Numbered from the stretch's first letter, positions 1 to 15,533 are shown. The stretch is DNA of 64,000 nucleotides from Stratiolaelaps scimitus (GCA_019614645.1 JABWDB010000009.1:4507501-4571500); one strand, 5' to 3'. The notes: generated by a model not told the origin, from the sequence alone. Made by a program: numbers and translations.

Positions 1-1943
1 GATGTCCAAACGAGACGAAGCATAGAGAGAGAGAGAGGAGATACCGCAAACAGAACTAACACACAGCGGCAGTGAAAGTCATGAACGAGGCAGTCGCACG
101 AACGGCCGCAAAATACTAGCCAAACTCAATGATACCGCTGTGGCCTGATATGATATCGTGATGAGATCAAATCTGTTTTTAGGAGAAGACAAACGACCCC
201 TGAAACAAACTGCGAGCCAATTTACGCCAAACATCTCAATTGCACACACACACACACACACTCATCGATATATTTAGGGCAGCCGTATTGACTGGCCTGA
301 TCGTCGAGTTGGATGCTTTTTGCTTGTCCATTGTCGTTTATTGTAATAACTAAGTGCAATGGTATTGGAAAGGCGGCGTGTATTCGAATGTTTCGACGGC
401 GCTACGGCCGACAAGGTCGCACACAATACAATGTCACCCCCGGCCAATGTGAATGTCGTGGCGGGGTATATAATGTATGGTGGCTTAGTGAGACGAAGAC
501 AAGGTCGTGCTGAGTTATCAAACCGCGACAGATATTTAAAATATGCGTACTTTGTCAGGATCATACGTGCGGAATGATCGGTGCTTGATAACGAAATAGA
601 ATATGTTCCCATTCCGATAATTGAGTGACGATTGATGATTAACATAGGCTAGCTAGATGGGAGTAGCCGCCTTTGTCGGCCCGCCTAAAGCGGACGACCT
701 GGACGAATTGGCTGAATTACATCGGTTGGTTAAGCGGCGAAGCGATGATAGCATGACAATCAACTCGAATGATCTGTTCAAGTTCTCTATCAATAACATT
801 GCCTATTAGAATAAACATTGCTCAATCTGGGCCATGCCTGTAGCTGCTATTTGCTCCCACTATTATGATATCTCCACTGCAAAATATTATATATATATCG
901 CAGTATTTCGGATCCTCATATATATATATATATATATAATATATATATATATATCTGCAGATCCAAGGACCATTCATCCCTACACACAGGTCGCTGCTGA
1001 AAGCTATGACGAATGACGGCACGCGTCTTGATCAATAGACCTACAATGCGGCAGCTGAACCATAGAGAATTGCACACGCATTTGGTGTAACGTCAACCAG
1101 CTTCGCCCAAGCTAACATGTGATGGAAATGCCTCGCTATGAACAGGAAACAGGATTTAGTAGAATACAACTCATGATAATGGTAACTGATGGAAGACAGA
1201 TAGCATAATTGAGGAGATTAGCATCGCTGTGTTCATTTCTACACATATACACACAGACTTGTACGACGATTTGAAAGCACATCCCCCGAGAACTCAGTTT
1301 GTTATTGAAGTTGATAAACAACATAGCGGTGAACACAGCCATAAAAGATGGCTGCTAAAGAATATGTGTACTTCCGAGTCGCACAGTCGTGTCAGCACTT
1401 TCGGTGTGAACGCACGCGAAAATGCCATAATTACAATGGGAGAATCGTGTACTTTCCGTGTGAAACCTTAGGTAATTTATGCTGTGCTAAATATAATAGC
1501 TTAGCATTACAAGTGGGCAATTTGGAATACATGTACCGGACGAACCTGACACATAGATCCAGCAGCATAGATCGCCTTATCATACGGGGCTAATTGCGGT
1601 AGTATAATGTATTACAGTCACCGAGACGACAGTCCCTGTGTTCATAACTCAGTGATTTTGGGGATTCTATGAAAACAAATCCCGAGATAGTCAGGTGAGT
1701 GGATTCTATTAAATTTAAAGACCAAACCTATTGTAATCGAGTGGTCATAACACATACACCGCAATCGGCTATGAGAGGCCTAGGCGAGCGATAGACGGCT
1801 CAAATCAGGAACCTCTAGCGAGTTCAGCTTGGACCCGCGAAGATAAAATGAACCGCGGTCACAATCAGCCCCGCCCCGATATTTGTTTTTCGAATTATAG
1901 CGTTTTTATGTGCTAGCGGCGCGTTGCTCTTAGTGAAGCTCAC
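1..1943. other. Left flank, inside an Actn intron
   Basis: I see no coding exon here. It lies downstream of Actn coding exon 2 on the minus strand, and the next expected exon (rest of the first calponin-homology domain) was not found, so the intron appears to continue past the left edge. It holds a short CA run at 243-262 and an AT array at 917-956. ORFs here are short and resemble no family. Confidence 0.5.
917..956. repeat. AT dinucleotide microsatellite
   Basis: An almost pure TA repeat with one phase slip. It generates the Tyr-Ile ORFs seen on both strands and carries no coding signal. Confidence 0.9.
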
Positions 1944-2085
1944 CCCTGTCGGGCTTTCCGAGGGTCTCGCCAGAGATCACCTCCAACAGAAGCATAAGCT
2001 TCAAGCCGGTACGGAAATCCTCCTCGATGTTGTCGATCTGCGTCCCCGCCTTCCGCAGATGCGAGTTGCACCATGCCGTGAATGT
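1944..2085 (-). CDS. Actn: Actn coding exon 2 (start of CH1 domain)
   Basis: On the minus strand the sequence after a TTTGCAG acceptor reads [19 protein letters not shown] and continues through [19 protein letters not shown] to GKPDR, ending one base into a Gly codon at a GTGAGC donor. This is the opening of the first CH domain of alpha-actinin. The overlapping longer ORF in another frame on the same strand is a shadow. Confidence 0.95.
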
Positions 2086-5000
2086 CTGCAAATATAGATC
2101 GAGAGAGAGACAGCGAATTTAGTGTTATTCTGTAGCAAATCAACGTTAACAGTTATGTCTAAGCTTATCATTGAATAATTATTATTGGACGTCGAATCTC
2201 AACGTCGAAAAGCGAGTACGGCTCAACCGAGTCCCAGGGGTGACGTTATATACTACATTAGCTCAGCGGTTGGCACGATCCCGATCGACAGTGCTCACTC
2301 GTGATGATTCATGAAAAGCATTTTTACAGTTGGGAATTGGTAGATGGTTGCTTAATAGTAAGACTTTGGACACTTCTGCAAGCTAAAGCAAGCAGGCTCC
2401 ATACTTTAAACCATGCCGCGACTCGTGGAAGGTTCCCCGGAACCTTTTAGCAAAGTAAAACACGGGGGAAAAATTGTGTCAACGTGTTGCAAATGCTAAC
2501 ACTGTTCATTTCCGCCAGAATTGCTCCCTTGCATAGATTGAAGCTTCATAGCGGTGCAGAGGGTTCAGTATCGAAGAGGAGTACCGATTCAGAAAGCAAG
2601 CAGTTCGGCTGCGCTTTTGGCTTATAGCATTATATATATATATATATATATGCGTGTGTATTGTCCTTCATCAAAGTGCATATGTGTATCACATATCAGC
2701 CCCCCTCCAAAGTAGAATAGTATCCTATTTTGTAAATTAAATCTTACCGAGCCAACTACTTCCACGAGGAGTTGCCGTCTCGATGACGACGACGACCGCG
2801 GGTGGGCAACGCGGAACCCCTGAGTTCGTTTGTCATTCAACTGTATACCCTTGTAGCCGTAATGCCCTTGTAGCCGATGTTTGACAGTGACGTCATCCGT
2901 TTAATGGCAGCTGTTGTTCATTGTTCAATGGCCTACAAGAGGGTCTCCGAATATACTCTCGAACGAGAGGTTTTCTTCTCTCTCTCTCTTTCTCTCCCGT
3001 AGTGCGTGGGCAACTCATGCCGGCATCGCCAGCATCGTATATTTCCTCTGAGATTCCTGAGCATGCCAGCGTGTGTAGCACAACGATTTCTCTGTAGTAG
3101 AATAGTACTGTAGCATTGACCATTGTCGTCGATGATTGTCTTCCCCGATTTCATGCTGCCTTAACCTTATGTAAGGCGCGCGTCCGGCTATGGGTGTGAC
3201 GTGCCACCCTGCACCGTCATTCGTTTGTATATTCAATTCCTCTTTCCATTGTTGCTAGGATGTTGCGGAACATCACTCTACTTAGCTCTGCTGGCATCTG
3301 CAACTGGCGTCCGGTAAGACGCTGTTTACAGCGTTCTGGCATGATGAGATTTTTGGCAGTGAGCGCTTATGTCAGTTGAATGGTCGAAGTGTCCCCCCCC
3401 CCTTCCTGGCTATTATCATACTACCGTGTTGTGTTTACCCAACTCGGCTAGCCAATGACATTCAAACACATACACGCACGGCGGAAGCGATGACACCGCG
3501 CTAACTACGAACACAACGCGGCTACTAGCAGTATTTTTTGTCGCCTCAACAGGATACACAGACGATCGATACATTGCCCTTATCCATTTCACAGCATCCC
3601 CCCCCCCGCTGTCGAAGGCGGTGTCACCACCTACAAAGATTTGCGTTATGAGGACGTAGATAGCCTTCGGCATAGCTAGTGACATCCAACGCGGCGGTTT
3701 ACCGAGCGCAAGGTTGCTGCTTCGATTCGCCCAGTCATGCGGAACGCAACTAGCCGGGTGCTAGCAAAAACGACCTATTTTTTGTTTCTTTTTTCCCTTA
3801 ATGTCAATAGGGAACAGCGACAGCAGAATCAGCAGGACAAGGGGAAGCGATGCTTTGCCGTCTCCCAGTCTTTTATACCCAAACATATGAGGCGTACAGG
3901 AGCGCGCACGCGCTCGTAGTACGGCAGCACTTCGCATTCGAGTCGGCATATGCAGCAGGAAATAGCCGTGTCGCCCATTGCGCGATACTGCCGACTCAGA
4001 TAGAAGCAATGCTGATACGAGCGGTGATGCTCGCCGACGGCCGGCGGTGGTTCTGCCAGTTGAGCTGAAACTCAGTGGGCTTTCGGTATCCTCACTTGTG
4101 TGCGCCCAGCCCGCTTTTACACAGCAGCTCATACACACACGCACCATATATATATATATATATATTTAAGATAAATCTTTATGTATCTATCGTCTCGCGC
4201 AGCAGTACCGGCCGCCAGCCGAGAGCCGGGGTTGACCACAAGGTCCTGCAGTGCGCCAGGCCGGACGTGCATCATCCTGCCCAACGTCATCACAAGGAGA
4301 GAGAGAGCTCGCGCGCGGGCGCGCGCGCGAATGCGAGACAGCGAGATCGAGAAACAGAGAGATGCCGATCATCGCTGTTCGTTCGTTCAATGCAGGCTGT
4401 CCCAGCTACCCGCGAGTGTCTGTCTATCCGGATGTGTGTCACGCTTCGCGTTCAGATAAAAACATGACTCAATCGAAGTACTGCGGCAATTCAGTCATTC
4501 ACCTTGGGAAAAACGATGCGCCAGCCCCGTTATCGGACAGGGTGTTTATAACGCCCACCGATGAACGAGCCAAGCGCGGCCGGGCCTCACCCCGCCTCAT
4601 ACGTGAGGCTGACGTTGCCCTGCTGGCTACGACGATAACCCTCCGTGGCGATTCGGAGCGTAGCGTCCCAATAGCAAATTCTCGAATAGTCAATGAGGTC
4701 AGAATCATTTTCCGTCGGCAGAGCTGTGAAACCTTCGCATTTCGGGGGATTGTGATAGCGTTGTTGTTATGTCGCCAGCGTTAACCTATGCATGTCTGAC
4801 CTACGCATTATCTATCTTGTAAAACTTTAGATGTTATTTTGTTTATCGCGTCCCCACGAATATCCTAATCCGCGGTGAAATTGCAGCTGAATTAATTAGT
4901 CGATAGCCAATAATTACGTATATGCCCGTAGGGTTTACCTATAGGGTCGTTGTGTTCTCGATATCGATAGTTGTATTCTTATGCACCACTACCATACGAT

Positions 5001-7332
5001 GGAAAGATACGAGGCCTATGTGCTATTTGAATCTGTCGAGTGCGCCGGCCTCTTCCAGCATCACCCGTTCGGGACATCGCTTCAAAACTGGATAGAGCAT
5101 ACGTTATAATAGAATCGATATGGCGGATTTGGGTGGGTCATAAGCAGATATGCCACAGACGATAGCCATTGGTGACAGTTTGCGAGGCCGTCAACGCTTG
5201 ATTATTGATGTTATTCAATTGTGCAGCAAAACGGGTCGAGTTTGAAGATGCTCTCTACAACTCGCATGTTCCTAGGTAGAATAGACCCCCCCCCCCCTCG
5301 GAGCTGATCAGCCCAACTGATTGCGGCCTTTGTAAATCAAAATCACCCTGAACATCTTTGTGGTGGCCTGAACCATCATGACTCTATCACACACGTTGCG
5401 ATTAGCTTGCGACGGCCGGCCTGCTATACAACGTCCGAAATGCTCACGCAAGCGCTTTAGTCTGCGTATCAAAAGCAGACCTTTTGCTTTTAATTCAACA
5501 AACAATTCCCACCTTGAAACTCTTATCTCTGGTTTCATCAATTCCACCGAATAATAATCGAACCGGCGCCGCCACCGACGCCCGGCCTTTTGCGGCAGGC
5601 CTACCTTTGGATGCTGTTCCAGGTATTTCCCCGATTTTCGCGCATCGCATTCAATTGTCGGGTTCGTTGTCATCACTCAATAGCTCAGTCGATGCCTGCA
5701 TTGCAGAGTAAACACGGTGCCATTTGCACTAGTAAATGCTCATGTGTCTGGCTGGCTCATTCCGCGGGCCAGTCGCCGCCCGACCAGCGACGATGGCCCT
5801 CGCGCGTCAGCGCAAGCTAGTGAACGATGCGCTCCTGTTTCGATTGGGCTGTAGCCGACCATCGTCATAGGCCATACGGCGAATTAATAATTCGTTATAG
5901 CTCGCCATTCTGGCCACTCATACTGATCACGTGGTTAGCGCAACAAAAGAAAAAAAAACGTCCAGCCGACGGCACTGACTCATTGGGGATGGACGCGTGC
6001 AACATGTGAGGCGACTCGCTCGATTGCTAGCCAAAGAAATATGCCAATAGTATTATCGTATACTACAACTACTATTACTACTATGACTATATATAGGGCT
6101 GGATTTTGTTGCAGCGTGATTCGTGGAAGTTGCTGTCGTATAGTGCTGGGCAGAGCGGCATGTTATTTTAGACATACGTCCGCTGTATAGCCTCGGCTGA
6201 GCAACGGTGGACAGGGAGCTGGTTCGCTAGCAAACGGATCACTCCGTGCGAGAAGTCCTCGCGCCAAGGGTGACCGAGTGCGGGTTGATCCGCGGCCAGT
6301 GATTCTCTGACCATTGATATCAATTGGTTAGTTAGGCAAACGTTTACCAAAGGGCAAACGTTGTATTCCTTCCGGCGTTGTCGAGAGCTACTGCAAGTAG
6401 CAAACATAGGCAGCCAGCTAAGCCGCACTAGGGTCGCATACTAAATGGCACATATCATATGAATTTATATTTGTATAAGTGAGCCGGATCATATTTGCAA
6501 GGCGATAATGCCACCTAGAACAGCTGAATAACATCACATCATACAAGGAACAACATGATGGCAAACGCCTCTCTCTCTCTCTCTCCCTATCTCACTCTCT
6601 CTAATTTTAAATCGTGGAACATTGCATGGGACAAAAGCATATACTGCCGGACGTGTATCGGGCGTCATATCCCCGCCCTTCGTTTGTGAACGTCGCGTCG
6701 GCTCTCGTTGGAAAACTGTTTCAATCTACAGCTTATCTACCGGCTGTCTTTCTACATCACAACCATCATAGATGTTAGCGTAGTCGGGCCCCGTTTGTTG
6801 CTGCCGTGCCTGCTTTCGCTGCATCCGCAGGTTAGCCTACTGACCCAGAGAGGCGGGAAGACACTACTGAGAGCTGAGCCATCATTGGCTGAGGTGGCTC
6901 GGACGGGGCGAGCTGCCATTCGCTTGCCATTCGCAGCCATCGTCCGAAATGTGGTGGCTGCAACGGCGGCGGCCACCGCTAAGCGCTGATACCGGTTCTG
7001 AGGACGAAAGATCGATGCGTTCCTTTGCCGTAGCGACCGAGACGATCATCTGCGGCGCGACAACAACTGCCTCGGTGTGACTACCGCGAGGACTAGCTAG
7101 ATAGATCAAGGGGCGCCAAAAGTGAAGCTGGCCATTAGCAAGCACCAAAAGGGCTGCTGTTGTCGGACATCGGGTGATTCTCTTCGTAACGATGAACCAG
7201 ACGACACCTGAGTTCGCGCCTTTCATCACAGATAGGCGATACTAAGGTAGAATAAATAGTAAAGGCTTCATTACTGGTCTATTAAAGGAACAGCAGTTTT
7301 TGCAACTGTAGTATGAGCAAATATATCAATAT

Positions 7333-7380
<48 letters not shown>

Positions 7381-10300
7381 ACCAGCTCGGAGAATTTGCT
7401 TTAGAGATTTACTTCAATGTTAATCTGTGATAGCAAGCTGATATAACACTGAAACGTTTACTAATTTTAAGGAATACTTTCAATTTGCATGTGTTTCAAT
7501 TTTGTGTACGCTCGAAGTGGCAAAACGTGGTTCACATCCCTGCGTGAGTTCAGAAGGCGATTATAAATTACCAGATAGAATTTATAAGTATTTTATTATT
7601 ATTTATAAGTATTTTATAAATAATAATAAAATACTTATAAATAATAATAAGTATTTTATTATATATATATAATAAGTACATCATTTCTCAGATCCGATCA
7701 TGTGCACCGATCGACACAAACCTTATCGCGAAATATTATCAGCCCGCCCGCTTTGTCGTCCCGAAGCAGCCCGACCCTGAGCGCAGCTCGAAACACGTTG
7801 TTAGCCCCTTCATAGGTAATCTCGCCTATACACCTTCTAGTGGACCTTCTGGCATAAGCCGTCAGTACCCATCCATCCGTGGTGGGTGCTAAGCTCTATG
7901 AAGCCTCATGTATCTACTTCTACGATACTAACGACCACACTAAACGGTAACTCTCCACATGAAGATCTCCCACACAAACAATCTCGCTAGGAGGCTCCTC
8001 CGAGCTGAGAGATCGACACACTGCGTTGACGTCGTAGTGGGAGCCGCTTACCAAACAGCCAATAACCGCGTTGCTGCTGCCACTTCGGCCACCGCCGCAA
8101 GCTCTAAGCATCACTTAACTAAAGCCTCACTCATGGTCTATGGCAGAGAGACGGGTGGCTCATTGAACCATCGCTGTTGCTCGTTGTCTTGTTGTGTGTC
8201 TTCCACGTGTTATGTTTGTTAGCCGGCCCGCCAGCTCAGTGTCCGAGCGGGGTGGATCAGAGCCCTTTGCTCGACGAGAGCTAAGCAGCTGTGCATAGTC
8301 GGATGGTGGTGAGAGGTGGGTGTCCGTGCGATGCCAGTGCGGGGGCAGAACAAAGCCTAGCGATTTCCCAGCCGCCGAATAAGCAGCCGTTTGGTCAACA
8401 GCCACTGGTCTGTAGTTGCCGTCTCATTCCGGTGGACGTATCAGGGCGCTACAGCAACAATAGATTAACAATGGAAGAAGGGCGAGAAGGAAAACCCCGT
8501 GGACGTTCAATCCCTGGTGCCACCATCAGAGTCTAGTACATATAGTGGTAATAATAATAATAATAGACAATGCTGGTTACACACAGTTGGCACGAAACTC
8601 TATTGCAAGCTAATATAGTTATGTGCCCCTCTCTCTTATGAGACTTGGATAGATATGTGGGACGCGATAATCATCACCGGACAAGACTATCAGGCAGCCA
8701 CGCGCACAGCCCACGGAAAATTAGGCATTAGCATTAATGAATGACCCGCCAGAAGAGGTTTGTTTTGGGATTGCTGCATCAGGCTGATGGGAATATATGT
8801 AAAATGTACGCTGTAAATGCGTGCTCTATTGGCGATACCGTACTGGGAGTGTACCTCACATTCACAAAAATGAGCACCCAATAGTCTTCAACGCACATTT
8901 GCTACGGTTAGAACTGAATTGTGTATAGAACGATTATGGCGCGTGGCGTTGACATCTAAACAGGCTGATAGGACAGCTTGTGAAAGTTGCAGCTACGATT
9001 TTCACTCCAAGTTGGAATACACAAAGTTCGTTTGGGTTGACCCTCTGGTGATGACATTTACCGATCACACTGCTGTGCGAGATTGTAGATGAGAGACGAT
9101 TGAAACTTGCGGCACCGATTGCCGTTTGGTCGTTGTTAAAGTATACGGACATTCTGCCTGTCCTCAACGAACTTACGATCGCCTATGATCGCCGAGACGC
9201 GACCCACCCAAGCATGCCGGACGTATCCGCACGCGTGTTCGATGCAGATGGACACAGAAGTGACAGTCTGCTCTGCCCAACCCGAGCAAGAACATCAGAC
9301 AGGTCGCTCACCATGCTCAGACATCCGCAGAAGCCGCTCAGAGTCATGAGGGTCGCGACCCAGAAGGTCTGCTGTTAGCGATCGCTTTTGGGCTATCGCG
9401 TCTCACCCTCCCGCATCGTTGCAGTTTCGAGAAACGCTGTGCGCCACCGGTGTGTGTGCGTGTGCCTTAGGAATTGCTGACGGCGAAAGCATACACCGCC
9501 CACGCGATGGGCGGGTCTCAATCCGGCCCCCATCGTATTTTTCAACAGTTGCCTCGACAGCCACAACCCACCGGCTAACACCATCACCGAGTCACCCAGC
9601 GGTTGAGAAGGGGCAGACATTATGGCCACCTGATGGCCTCTATCGTCGCCGCCCCTTGTTACATAGTTTCAACAGCCAACGAGGAGCATTCTGCCAACAC
9701 GATAACAACAGTCAGAGTGCTGCTGGAGGGGTCGAGCATGTCGATAATACACTGCAATCAGCTTAGACTACACAGGGCCTGTTCTTTCGACGAGGCCGTA
9801 CGCAAACTCACAATTGGTTGCATTCACGCCCCATGAGGGCCCAGCAGGTCCTGTTTGCCTAGATTTTTAGTCTTTTCATCAAATTATTTATGGTGGACCC
9901 ATGCGCTTTTCTTACGCCCTGTGCCATTTCACCTTCTCTGCGCACAGAGGTTCTACCACTGACTATTGGCAAAAGCTAAAGAATCGTACTGCGTGATCAT
10001 TTGCTGGATACTGACTGTATGCAACCAGATTTAGACCATCAGGTTGTTTGTTTCGTTGAATAAACAAAATAGACGTACAGGATGTTCCGAAATTATTTCA
10101 AAAAATAATTACACAACCTACCATAGAAGCACGACGTAAGGTGTGAAACAAAAAAGCAATCCGGTGAGGTTGAGTCACTTCCTGAACTCGTTCAAAAAAT
10201 CAACGCTGTCGGCTCGCATTTTTTAAACACTTCAACACCGGGCCTCGAAACGTTCTTAGACGCGCACAGAGTTGCGTAAATCTAAAGGCTTGTTGATTTA

Positions 10301-12399
10301 TTAAAGGAACTGCAACCCCTACGGTGCTTAACTCGCCGAACTCGCCGTATGTACATACAATTTTCCTCAGTTTTTGACAGCTGAGTTCTATTAATTAGCT
10401 GTGTATTTAGTAAATAGCAAAAAACTCGACGTGCACTTATGCCGTTGTCCGTTAGAGCTCCAACGTAACTTATAGCTACTCAACATGAACTAAGGGAAGT
10501 ACTTATTCTACAGGCGAAAGCAAGCGGAATATCTACACGAAAAATATTGAAACCGTCCACTAGAGTCCACTCTACTACGTTCCAAATCCGCACGTATGAA
10601 ATTCAACAAGGGGAGAAATCTACATGGATGGCCAGATCGATGCTTCCAGGCCCCTCGCGTATGAGGGTCAATATTAATTAGAAAATTATCACTGAAATTA
10701 TTAGTAAATCTATACGGTAATTGAAGGATTAACTCGGACCTTCGGATCTATACACGTTTAGATATCAATAAATCATCCGTATTGCCAATCAGTAAAGGCC
10801 AGGAGTTATATATGCATGCGTAAGAGAGCTCGACGCTGCCATCATATACGGTTGTGAAAAAGTGTTCGACCTCCTCTTCCCATATGTCTGTCCCGTTATC
10901 CTCTGAATATCTCATTCGCATCTCCCAAGTATCTTGCTCGTTTCGAGCTTTAGAGAGCACCCTCGTCAATCACCGAATGCTGCCGCCTACTCAATAGGGA
11001 CCGGTAGTCACACCAATGAAATGTCAGACATAAACCCTTTGCCAACCGAAGCGGCAGAAGCCGCGCTATTTCGAAATCCTGCTATAATAATGTCAATAGC
11101 CTCCAGTGGGTCCGACGCTAAACAGCGACGCTGGGCCCAACGGTGAGAACAGCGAGCACTGTTTGTGTATGTCATTCTGTTGGTATCATTAGAGAGCGTC
11201 AACTGTGCTTTTGTTAACTGTGCGCGGCATATGCCACATCTACGTGTATCCCATAGTTCATTTGGCTCAAGACAAACCTACCTCCCTTGCTCAGATCGGA
11301 GCGTGTCATCGTTGCAGGATTGTGATCTAAATCATCACACGCATTGCATGCCCGCCGCGTGTTTTTGAACGGATATGCAAACAATCACTTACACATACAT
11401 AGATATATAGATAGATACATACAGAGCACAAAGGTGATTCAGTGGCCAGTTTTTAAATTTTCCAAAAAAAAACAGCAACATTTCCATTCAAGTGAACTCG
11501 CTAAATGTGTATATGAAACATATTTTCAAAATAATCAAATTGCACAGAACACCGTAGTCGCTCCCACACGTATACAGGCGTCTATCAAGTGCAACTTGTT
11601 AATCGAACATCGCCGCGTTTTCGGGCAAACGCACCCTCTGCACAACCGTGGATCTGTGGACGTATCCAGACAGACAGTCGTAATAGATATCGTCCACATA
11701 AAAATAGGCCACGTGGTTGAATTTGACAGCTGGCGCACACCGGCCGTAATCCTAGAGCTTTTGCGTGATCGGCCTACAGCAACCGTGTCACTATTGCTGG
11801 CCCTTGTCACGGTATGATTGCTCATGGCGTGGGCGTTTAGCCTTGATTGATTTGAAATTTTCGCTAAACATTGATTCAATTGATACCGTGTGATGCGGCC
11901 CAAGACGGATCAATGGTTGTGACACTCTGTAATGGTGAAACATTCGAAATGAGCGTACGTCCTTGTACGTGATCGGATCCGGGACGACACTCGGGCATTG
12001 CTTATGTTCGTTGGTGCTGGATATTGTTGGTTCGTCTATCTTCTTCTGACTTTACCATATCACGATTAGTACCACTCCCAGATTTAGCTTTCAGAGTATC
12101 GAAAGTTTCACTTGACTACCAAGGATTACCGTAACCCGGTGCTATCGGTAATGCTAATCATTCTGTTTTAGTGAAGGTGGAGAAGCAGAGTGTTTCAGCA
12201 AAACCTGAAGAACGTATTAAGAAACAGTGTATTTAAAATATACATAGCAGCATTGGTCTCTGTGTGGGCATCTTGAATTTAGCCGATTTCGAGCGCAGGA
12301 CGATTTGTGGGGTCACTGTATCTGTTTCACTGAATCATAGTAGCTGCTTTTATCCTACTCTCCACCCCCGAAACTACCCCATGTGCGTTTAGCAATCCC

Positions 12400-12447
<48 letters not shown>

Positions 12448-13193
12448 CCATAGCAGCTGTCAGCGCCGGGTATATGCTAACGTTATGCAGCAACCCATTG
12501 AACGCCATTGGGTAGTTCGGCACGGCCTCGAAGAGACCATTGTCTGTCAAGACGAACTCGAACTGACACGACTAAGTATGTTTATAGCCCATTGAAGATC
12601 CGTTCCTACAGAGGCTAACAATAAACGCTTGATTGTTAGATAATCCCTCATTCCGGCACCAATTCGAGCATCGTCCTTGACCACACGACTTCCCGGTCTT
12701 CCCGCCAGAGATTTGAATGAACCAACGCTCGGTATCGGCGTGCTTGTATGAGACCGGGTCTTCTTCTTACGAACTTTCGCCTGTTGATGTTAATCTGACA
12801 AGGCAGCGCCGGGTTAAGACACCTCGTTAAGCGTGGTCGCGACGATCAACGACCGGCCACAACTGCCGGCAGCTCTTTGGGCTTTCGGCGTCTCATCGAG
12901 GCACCACCGGATCGACGGTGGCTCTTCCTACCTGCTGCTGTTGTTGCCAGTTCCGCTAAGCATTTAACAACACAGCCGTCCAACCTCGATCGTTAGAAGA
13001 CGGACAGGACACTCTATCCAACCTCGGCTCAACGAGCGCCAAATAGTTGTTTTGCGAGATGTTCTCGCTCATGATAGCATTTTTGCGAATACATCCTCTA
13101 TTGCGCAAATGACCTTTTGCAAGAAGGTTGGCACTACGTATTACTTCTTACGATGCATATTGTTGCAGGATGTAGGCCAAAAAAATACCGTGC

Positions 13194-13270
<77 letters not shown>

Positions 13271-15437
13271 GTATCCGTAGACACAAAAACGAGGCAAGAT
13301 AATCGCGTTTCGTTCGTGTCCGGAGGTATGCCTTTGATATCTTGAAGTCTGAAAACAAACTTTCACTGACCAGAATCGCCTCAGTCTTAGGATTGCAAAA
13401 CGCTTAAATGTTGGTGTCAACGTTGTCGATATATGTGACTCATGATTTTCTCAGTTATTCTTATTATTATCATTATTATGTAACATATCAGCCTTATGCA
13501 AAATTACGATTGTTGTGTAATACAAGTTTCAAATGTTGTCCCTTCAATCAAAGGACACAAGCGACTGCGATCACCATGGATCTAGCGAATATGTATATTG
13601 TATCCCGAGAAGTTCGTCGTCAAGAGAAGTTCCAAGTAATATTCGCCTCCCATTCAGAGTTCATTCGCTGTGACTCTCGTATCAACCCTAGATGATCTCG
13701 ATATTCTATATTTTACCAACAGCCATCACATCGGACTGCGCTACGACGAAGGGACTCCTGGTAGAAGTGTCAAGTCCTTCGACAATAGATGATTTAGCTG
13801 GCAAAAGCCACTAGCCCATTAGGCCACCGCGATTATATATATATAGTTCTCGAGTTTGTCGCTTGCTGGGCGGGACCGACGTCGCCGGTCGCAAAGGCAT
13901 TCCCACCCGCTGGGAGAAGAAATATTGACTCGTCATTTTGGCGACAGAATTTCCCTCCTCTTCCAGAAGTGGCAACCATTTCGCCGCGCTCGAGCTGCAT
14001 TCGGGCTGTACACTTAGAGCTAGTCCTCTCGATGGCCGCCGCCGCCACCGCCAACAACAGCAACTCGGTGGCCGAATCCTGTTTTTGGGATCCTTATTTG
14101 TTCCGGTTTGCCTGTTCTCGCTGGCATCGCTGCAGTCCACCTCAGTCAGGCGTTCGAATGAATTGTCGTCAATTGCTTTTGAACATCTGTGCGTATGTAG
14201 CTTTACAGGTATATAGTCTGCGATACGAATTTCCAATGCTGCTCGTTCTCATCGAGACTATCTCAGTGGCTATTCCGTCCCGTTTGGCCAGTACATACAT
14301 ACCCACAACCCTATTCAGTGATTCCTGGAGCGGCACGCTGCCTTCGTACATCAACGAGCGACCCTAAACGTACTTTTCGAGCATGTTGTCTGCCTGAGTA
14401 TCGATGACGGAAGAAGAGTGGCCGGACCGAAAGTGGTTCGGTCTGGCTCTCAGTGCACAGACAACAGTCGACGCACTTCTTACCGGCAGTCGGACAGAGC
14501 TCAGCGGATATTTCAGCTTTCATAATATCGCTCTTCTTCTATCAATACGTCTAACAAGTAACGGTGATGCTGCAAGCATTCGATTACAGCTACGACTGCT
14601 ATCAAGCGTTACAACTGCCATTGGTAGAACTACAACTGTTAGCCGGCTAGCTGGGTGGTTTGCGGGCCCGTCTTTGTTGTTGCTCAAATCGCGGCTGGTA
14701 TAGGCAACGCCCGGGACTGTAGGCAACCGCGGCAACATTAGCAGCAGCAGCAGCAGCTTTCTACACTGAGCTCTATGCTTCCGGACCGGCAAGTCCTTGG
14801 TCCCGAGCTATTGCGTCGTCGCCGGGCAAGCCGGGCGTGTCTTAGTTGGCTCTCGCACCGTCCATCGTTCTGCCCACCCGGCGGCATTCCTCCAGGGGAC
14901 CGAGCGCACAGCCTTGCCAGAGACGCACAGCAGCAGCCGCAGCGGTCTCGGCTTCAGCCGACAACTTGCGGTTAGGTTTGCCAGCCAAGTCTCTGCTTTA
15001 GCAAGCCGGCATTGCTTCGTGCTGCATACCGCGGCCACAGATTTCCTCGCAACCACCAACTGCTTCGCTTGTGACGGCTGCTAGTTCAGGCATTGACTTC
15101 TAGCAAGAGACAACAGATCTAGCCTGCTCACCGGCCAAACATGCCAGCCGTCTAAAGACAGAAAGCAATGGCACACGCGTGCGCGCGCGCGCGGTACCGA
15201 CGCCAGCGACGATATAGTGGTGCCATATCCGATATAGCCTAAGCTTGTCCATCTGACCCTGTGAGAGCTTTTTGGTTTTGCTGCTGTTGCGGCTGCCGCC
15301 GCTGCGGCGTCTCAGTCTCGATGGACGAGAAACTCTGCCTGCGGTGATCGGATGCGCGGCCACTAGCATGATTCTACTGTACAGCGAATCACCGACGGCC
15401 CTCCACCATTATACACTGACGATACTATAATACATCA

Positions 15438-15533
<96 letters not shown>

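Noticed and set aside
4251..4784. 177-codon plus-strand ORF, the longest in the window
   Set aside because: It is Arg/Ser-rich with no recognisable motif and lies in the Actn intron. Its length comes from GC-rich composition.
13052..13420. Four overlapping ORFs of repeated Tyr-Ile on both strands
   Set aside because: They are translations of the AT microsatellite at 13199-13268. The same artefact occurs at 15441, 30239, 37654 and other arrays.
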